From Bacteroidota bacterium (lineage in GTDB: Bacteria > Bacteroidota > Bacteroidia > AKYH767-A > 2013-40CM-41-45), in NCBI GenBank assembly GCA_016713765.1, contig JADJON010000001.1:310001-374000 (forward strand): a stretch of 64,000 bases of DNA, in the 5' to 3' direction. The position numbers were made by a program, and so were the translations under genes. Numbering within the stretch: the first letter of the stretch is position 1; each line of letters starts with the position of its first letter. Under the pieces are notes generated by a model. That model saw only the letters and a list, made by a program, of their open reading frames with translations. It had not been told where the DNA came from and searched no databases. Below, in pieces: positions 59,457 through 64,000 of the stretch.

Positions 59457-60650
59457 ATGCCTGCGCCCTTTCGTTTGTTGACCATTTTTCTGGAGAGCCC
59501 GTCGTTCGTGCGCGACATCTGGCTGTTGCTGATCAGCCTGTTGCTGTTCGGCGCGACGCTGTACATCTATGTGCGCCTCCGCAGCAACACCTTTCGTCGT
59601 ATCCGGCATTTGCTCGAAGAGCGTGTCGAAGTGAAGACCCGGCAGCTTGTCGAGAAGAACCTGGAACTGGAACAGCTTTCGCTCGTGGCGAGCCGTACCG
59701 ACAACAGCGTGCTCATCGCCGCGCCCGACACCCGCATTGAATGGGTGAACGACGCCTTCCTCCGACTCTACGCGATGCCCAAAGACAAAGTGCTGGGCAT
59801 GCGCCTGCACGAGATCGCCATTTACCGCGACATCGACCAGCAGGTGGAGCAAACGCTGAAGCAGGAACACTCGAGCATTTTCGAATCCAACGTCACCACC
59901 CACCATCCGCGGAACATCTGGATCAGCAGTACGCTGACGCCGGTGTACGACGAAGAAGCGCGGCTGAAAAAACTGGTGATGGTAGACACCGACATCACCT
60001 CGACGAAGCAACTGCAGCAGCAGATCGAAGCCTCGCTGAAGGAGAAGGACGTGTTGTTGAAAGAGATCCACCACCGCGTCAAGAACAACCTGCAGATCAT
60101 CATCAGCCTGTTGAACCTGCAGTCGGGTTACATCAAGGACGAATCGACGCTTAAGGCCGTGCAGGACGGACAGAACCGCGTACGTTCGATGGCGCTGGTG
60201 CACGAGAAATTCTACCAGGCCGACGAGCTCACGGAGATCGCCTTTGGCGAGTACATGGAAAAACTTTGTCAGTACCTGTACCAGTCGTACGGCGACAAGA
60301 CCGACCGTGTCCGTGTGCTGATCGACGCCGGCGACGTAGCGCTCGACATGGACACGGCGATGCCTTGTGGATTGCTGGTGAACGAGATCGTCTCGAACAG
60401 TTATAAGTACGGCTTCCCCGGACAGCGCAGCGGCGAGATCCGCATCCGGATGTTTCGGGAAGACAAGACCGTAACGCTGGATATCACCGACAACGGCATC
60501 GGCCTGCCGGAGGGGTTTTCGGTGGAATCCTCGGAATCGCTGGGCATGCAGCTCATCCAGGCGCTGACCAGTCAGCTCGACGGCGAGCTGAGTATCGGGC
60601 GGGAGAACGGAACGCGGTTTACGGTTAAGTTCCCGTATCCAAAGGGCTGA
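59457..60650 (+). CDS. PAS-HisKA_2 sensor histidine kinase
   Basis: A 397-residue kinase. There is one membrane helix (IWLLLISLLLFGATLYIYV, about 21-39), a coiled-coil linker (about 50-75) and a PAS domain (about 80-185, RTDNSVLIAAPDTRIEWVND). The HisKA_2 dimerisation domain has LLKEIHHRVKNNLQIIISLL (phospho-acceptor His about 206) and the ATPase domain has NEIVSNSYKYGF and DITDNGIGLPEGF. No periplasmic sensor domain is evident, so the signal is probably sensed by PAS. It is followed by a LytTR response regulator, its probable partner. Confidence 0.9.
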   Translation: MPAPFRLLTIFLESPSFVRDIWLLLISLLLFGATLYIYVRLRSNTFRRIRHLLEERVEVKTRQLVEKNLELEQLSLVASRTDNSVLIAAPDTRIEWVNDAFLRLYAMPKDKVLGMRLHEIAIYRDIDQQVEQTLKQEHSSIFESNVTTHHPRNIWISSTLTPVYDEEARLKKLVMVDTDITSTKQLQQQIEASLKEKDVLLKEIHHRVKNNLQIIISLLNLQSGYIKDESTLKAVQDGQNRVRSMALVHEKFYQADELTEIAFGEYMEKLCQYLYQSYGDKTDRVRVLIDAGDVALDMDTAMPCGLLVNEIVSNSYKYGFPGQRSGEIRIRMFREDKTVTLDITDNGIGLPEGFSVESSESLGMQLIQALTSQLDGELSIGRENGTRFTVKFPYPKG

Positions 60651-60725
60651 TTATTTGATTTTTACGCATTTTAAGGTAACCTAATCGGGCGGCGTCCGGT
60701 ACAAGGTTATGATATACTTTGACCT

Positions 60726-61868
60726 ATGTCTGCTTTGAAAATAATGATCGTTGAGGACGAGATCATCGTCGCGAAAGACATCCAGCGCATTTTGAAAAAG
60801 CTGGGTTACGAAGCGTTCGATCCGTTCGCCAACGGTAAGAAGGCGCTCGACGCGGTGGAGAAGTTGAATCCGGACCTCATCCTGCTCGACATCAACCTGA
60901 AGAGCAGCGAGCTGGACGGCATCCAGGTGGGCGAGCAGATCCACCAGCACTATCAGATCCCGTTCATCTACCTCACGGCCTTCTCCGATAAGAACACCCT
61001 CGACCGCGCCAAGCTGACGGAGCCGTACGGCTACATCATCAAGCCGTTCGAAGAAGACGATATCCGCACCGCGATCGAGATCGCGTATTACAAATACACC
61101 AAGGACCTCGAGCTCCAGAACAAAGGCAACCGTTTCGCCGCCGCGCTGGACACGCTCGACGTAGCTGTGATCATCACCGACGCCAACGAGAAAGTCATCT
61201 TCATGAACAAGATGGCGGAAACGCTGACCGGCTGTCTGAAGCAGGAGGCGCTGGGCAAAGACATCAGCGTCGCGATGAAGAACTCCGGTTCGGAGACCAA
61301 ATCCGTTTTCAAGACCCTGGCCCATACGGTGGTCGGCGAGTCGCAGAAGCAGGACGGCGATTCGGCCGTGACCATCAGCAACGGCGCGGCGGAGAACAAA
61401 GTCGCCGTGAACACCTTCCCGATCCTGACGGTCAACAACAAGATCAACGGCTGCGCGTTTGTGATCAGCGGCGGCGGCTCGCCTCGACGCGAAGCCGGCA
61501 CGGAGACCACGACCGACAAGAACCTGTTCAACTTCCTGGAGAACATTTATGCGAACAACAGCTTCTTCGTCAAGAAGGACTCGCGTTTCGTGCGCGTGAA
61601 CTTCCAGGACATCCTCTGGATCGAAGCGTTGGACAACTACGTCATCATCAAGACCTCGAGCAAGGAGCAGTTCATCCTGCACAGCTCGATGAAAGACATC
61701 GAAGCCAAGCTGCCGCCGCTCAACTTCGCGCGCGTGCACCGTTCCTACATTGTGCAGCTCGAGAAGATCGGCGCGCTGGAAGAGAACGCCTGCATCATCG
61801 ACGGCAACCGGATTCCCATCGGCAAGTCCTACAAGGAGAACCTGATGAGCCGACTCAACCTGTTCTGA
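60726..61868 (+). CDS. REC-PAS-LytTR response regulator
   Basis: A 380-residue regulator: receiver domain 1-125 with the acidic pair VEDEIIV and phospho-acceptor Asp55 (LILLDINLKS) and Lys in GYIIKPFEED; PAS domain about 133-245 (VAVIITDANEKVIFMNKM); LytTR DNA-binding domain about 270-380 (ILWIEALDNYVIIKTSSKEQ; FARVHRSYIV; IPIGKSYKE). PAS between REC and LytTR is an uncommon order that could add a second input. Its presumed kinase lies 75 nt upstream. Confidence 0.9.
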   Translation: MSALKIMIVEDEIIVAKDIQRILKKLGYEAFDPFANGKKALDAVEKLNPDLILLDINLKSSELDGIQVGEQIHQHYQIPFIYLTAFSDKNTLDRAKLTEPYGYIIKPFEEDDIRTAIEIAYYKYTKDLELQNKGNRFAAALDTLDVAVIITDANEKVIFMNKMAETLTGCLKQEALGKDISVAMKNSGSETKSVFKTLAHTVVGESQKQDGDSAVTISNGAAENKVAVNTFPILTVNNKINGCAFVISGGGSPRREAGTETTTDKNLFNFLENIYANNSFFVKKDSRFVRVNFQDILWIEALDNYVIIKTSSKEQFILHSSMKDIEAKLPPLNFARVHRSYIVQLEKIGALEENACIIDGNRIPIGKSYKENLMSRLNLF

Positions 61869-61887
61869 TTGCAACAGCAACCCATCG

Positions 61888-61925
61888 AAGCCGCCCCCGG
61901 AAACCCCGCGGGGCGGCTTTGCTTT
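61888..61925 (+). terminator. terminator after the LytTR regulator
   Basis: 10-bp stem AAGCCGCCCC/GGGGCGGCTT with an 11-13-nt loop, then TGCTTTC. Confidence 0.75.
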
Positions 61926-61983
61926 CATGCACCCTTCATTCATCCGGTGATCGCCGGAAGGGCGGAAGCCTTACCTTCGCCCC

Positions 61984-62745
61984 GTGAAACAGCCGATCAT
62001 TGTCGTCGACCAACTGGTGAAGCACTATCCCGGCGTACAGGCGGTGAACGGGATCAGCTTCGAGGTGCACGAAGGCGAGATCTTCGGGCTCCTCGGACCC
62101 AACGGCGCGGGCAAGACGACCACACTGGAGATCATCGAAACGCTGCGCGAAAAAACCGCGGGCAGTGTACGCGTCTGCGGCTACGACGTTGACCGCGACG
62201 TGAACGAGATCAAGCAGCGCATCGGCGTGCAGTTGCAGGCCGCGGGCTATTATCCAAGCCTTACCCTGATCGAACTCCTCCGCTTGTTCTCCGGCCTGTA
62301 CAACGTCACCATCGATCCGATGGAGATGCTCCGACGGGTCGGGCTGGAAGACAAAGGCAAGGCGAAATACAAAGAACTTTCCGGGGGACAGAAACAGCGG
62401 TTCAGCATTTGTACCACGCTGATCAACCGGCCGCAGGTGGTATTCCTGGACGAACCAACGACCGGACTCGATCCGCAGGCGCGCCGCAACCTGTGGGAGC
62501 TCATCCGCGAGATCCGGCAGCAGGGTACCACCGTGGTGATCACCACGCATTACATGGACGAGGCCGAGAATCTTTGCGACCGGGTAGCCATTGTGGAGAA
62601 AGGCCGCATCATCGCGCTCGATACCCCGGACCGGCTGATCGATCAATTGGTGGCGAGTGGCTTCGAGCGTCCGCGCGAAGTGAAGAAAGCCAATCTGGAA
62701 GACGTATTCCTGTCGCTCACCGGACACAGCTGGAGGGACCAATAA
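61984..62745 (+). CDS. ABC transporter ATP-binding protein (ABC-2 exporter type)
   Basis: 253 residues with a GTG start. Walker A is GPNGAGKTTT, the Q loop is in GVQLQAAGYYPSLT, the signature is ELSGGQKQR, Walker B is VVFLDEPTTGLD and the switch His is in VITTHYMDEAENL. The C-terminal end VFLSLTGHSWRDQ is typical of the drug/lipid/CcmA-type exporters. It pairs with the permease gene that starts 1 nt after its stop codon. Confidence 0.93.
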   Translation: MKQPIIVVDQLVKHYPGVQAVNGISFEVHEGEIFGLLGPNGAGKTTTLEIIETLREKTAGSVRVCGYDVDRDVNEIKQRIGVQLQAAGYYPSLTLIELLRLFSGLYNVTIDPMEMLRRVGLEDKGKAKYKELSGGQKQRFSICTTLINRPQVVFLDEPTTGLDPQARRNLWELIREIRQQGTTVVITTHYMDEAENLCDRVAIVEKGRIIALDTPDRLIDQLVASGFERPREVKKANLEDVFLSLTGHSWRDQ

Positions 62746-62746
62746 G

Positions 62747-63892
62747 ATGAACGCCCCACAACAACCCCGGTACAATCAACTGAAGGCGATGCTGGCCATC
62801 AGCAAGGCCAGCCTGCGTTCGATCTCGCGCAGTCCTTCTGCGGTGATCTTCAGCATCGGATTTCCGCTGGTGTTCATCGTCGTGTTCGGATTCATCCGCG
62901 GCAACTCCATCCGGCTCGATGTTGGCGTAGCGCTCACCTGCGATACCACCAACGTGATCTACCGCACGGTGGCGCAGTTGCCGAACATCCGGCTCAAGAG
63001 CGGCCTGCCGCAGGAACAATTGGACGATCAATTGATCAAAGGACGCATTGACGCGGTATTGAATATTCACCCAAGCGATACGGTGCGTGTGGTGGAGGTC
63101 ATCACTTCGCTCGCGTCGCGGGAGAAAGGCATGTTCGTCAAGTCGGTGCTCACCAACCTCATCGACAAAGGCAACCTGGCGCACTTCCGTTCGGCGGGTT
63201 CGGTTTTCGATTCGTTGATTGTCGCCAGAAACGGAGAACATGAACCACTGGCCGAGTTGCGGGAGTCGGAAGTGAACGGTCGGGAGTATAAGATGATCGA
63301 CTTCGTGCTACCGGGTCAGTTAGGATTTTCCATTCTCAGCGCCGGCGTGTTCGGAACCGCCTTCGTGTTCTTCTCGCTGCGTCAGACGCTGGTGTTGAAA
63401 CGCTTTTTCGCGACCCCGATTCGTCGTACCTACATCGTATTGGGCGAAGCCCTGAGCCGGCTTGTCTTCCAGCTTGCCGGCGCGATGGTGATCATCGTGC
63501 TGGGTAAATACGCTTTCGGATTTACCCTGATCAACGGCTGGACCACCTTCCTGACCATGCTCTTGTTGTCGGCGATCGGTTTGGTGGTGTTCATGGGCTT
63601 CGGTTTCGTCGTCTCCGGCCTTGCGCGCAACGAAAGCACGATTCCTCCTATTGCCAACATCATTACCCTTCCCCAGTTCCTGCTCAGCGGCACGTTCTTC
63701 CCCGTTGATGCCTTTCCGGGCTGGTTACAGAAGATCGCGAACGTCTTGCCCCTGACCTGGCTGAACGACGCCCTGCGCAAGATTGCCTTTGAGGGAGCCG
63801 GTTTTGGCGATATTTCGACCCACCTGCTGGTCATATTAGCCTGGGGAATCGTCGTGTATGCCGCCGCGGTGCGGGTTTTCCGTTGGGAATAG
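62747..63892 (+). CDS. ABC-2 type permease
   Basis: 381 residues. One N-terminal membrane helix (SAVIFSIGFPLVFIVVFGFI) precedes a periplasmic domain of about 180 residues, then five C-terminal helices. LPQFLLSGTFFPVDAFPGWLQKIANVLPLTWLNDALRK is the ABC-2 signature (shown in part: LSGTFFPVDAFP). It forms a homodimeric exporter with the upstream ATPase; substrate unknown. Confidence 0.9.
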   Translation: MNAPQQPRYNQLKAMLAISKASLRSISRSPSAVIFSIGFPLVFIVVFGFIRGNSIRLDVGVALTCDTTNVIYRTVAQLPNIRLKSGLPQEQLDDQLIKGRIDAVLNIHPSDTVRVVEVITSLASREKGMFVKSVLTNLIDKGNLAHFRSAGSVFDSLIVARNGEHEPLAELRESEVNGREYKMIDFVLPGQLGFSILSAGVFGTAFVFFSLRQTLVLKRFFATPIRRTYIVLGEALSRLVFQLAGAMVIIVLGKYAFGFTLINGWTTFLTMLLLSAIGLVVFMGFGFVVSGLARNESTIPPIANIITLPQFLLSGTFFPVDAFPGWLQKIANVLPLTWLNDALRKIAFEGAGFGDISTHLLVILAWGIVVYAAAVRVFRWE

Positions 63893-63963
63893 GACAAAAC
63901 GGTGTCACTTTTCCTTCACCTTTACGTATCTTGGTCGAAGGTAAAACCCTCTCCCGCAGTATC

Positions 63964-64000
63964 ATGTCCCCCCTTTGGCGTTACTCTTACCGGAGTATCG
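63964..64000 (+). CDS. start of a gene cut by the window end
   Basis: The open frame starts at the ATG at 63964 (MSPLWRYSYRSI). It lies 70 nt after the permease stop with a TATCTTGG -7-like sequence upstream. Too short to identify. Confidence 0.35.
   Translation, partial: MSPLWRYSYRSI

Overview
The window comes from a Bacteroidota chromosome, probably an environmental, moderately GC-rich member of the Sphingobacteriales/Chitinophagales/Flavobacteriales type. Four things point there. A secreted SprB-repeat protein ends in a type IX secretion sorting domain. There is an ExbB-ExbD-ExbD-TonB operon. Several transcription units are preceded by the Bacteroidota promoter (TTTG/TTG at -33, TAnnTTTG at -7). 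Shine-Dalgarno sequences are almost absent.

Layout. 1-3.26 kb: right end of an integrated element (MerR-like regulator, small ORF, large serine recombinase) abutting and reading into a tRNA-Asn gene. 3.4-8.5 kb: PfkB-family sugar kinase and a polyphosphate cassette (sixA-like, a Lys-rich small protein, ppk1, ppx/gppA). 8.5-11 kb: an Uma2-like gene split by an IS1182-type element whose transposase is itself frameshifted. 11-17.8 kb: SLC13 and YeiH transporters, a thioredoxin, a coiled-coil membrane protein and RNase R. 17.8-23.7 kb: energised TonB operon with a PstS-like lipoprotein and a TPR protein. 23.9-28.7 kb: nuoL-nuoM-nuoN as a separate unit with its own promoter. 29-35 kb: outer-membrane barrel protein, subtilase, a secreted protein and the T9SS protein. 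35.1-38.1 kb: a repeat island around a GluQ-like synthetase gene. 38.1-50.6 kb: a largely AT-rich defence/toxin-antitoxin island holding HipBST, a type I restriction-modification system with a controller-like Xre and an HNH gene, a small-gene cluster with YegP, and an Xre-ImmA/PIN pair. 50.6-53.4 kb: M28 peptidase, PhzF, RpiB. 53.5-53.94 kb: a probable replication origin. 54.4-64 kb: plus-strand genes (nadA, MORN-repeat protein, SET protein, amino-acid permease, HisKA_2 kinase with a LytTR response regulator, ABC exporter).

The most interesting signals are non-coding. At 53.53-53.94 kb there are two perfect DnaA boxes (TGTGGATAA), several TTATCAAC/TTTCAACA variants and an AT-rich stretch. They sit exactly where gene direction switches from mostly minus (left) to mostly plus (right), as expected at oriC. 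Immediately beside it, and again at 57.5 kb, are elements whose arms are tandem heptanucleotides in inverted orientation around a core of roughly 70 to 120 bases. Other heptanucleotide arrays, paired GCCCCGGAGGGGC hairpins and a 244-bp tandem duplication fill the 35-38 kb intergenic island. These repeats also form the ends of two neighbouring reading frames.

All assignments were made by reading the sequence and recalling family motifs. No database search, skew calculation or RNA folding was run.
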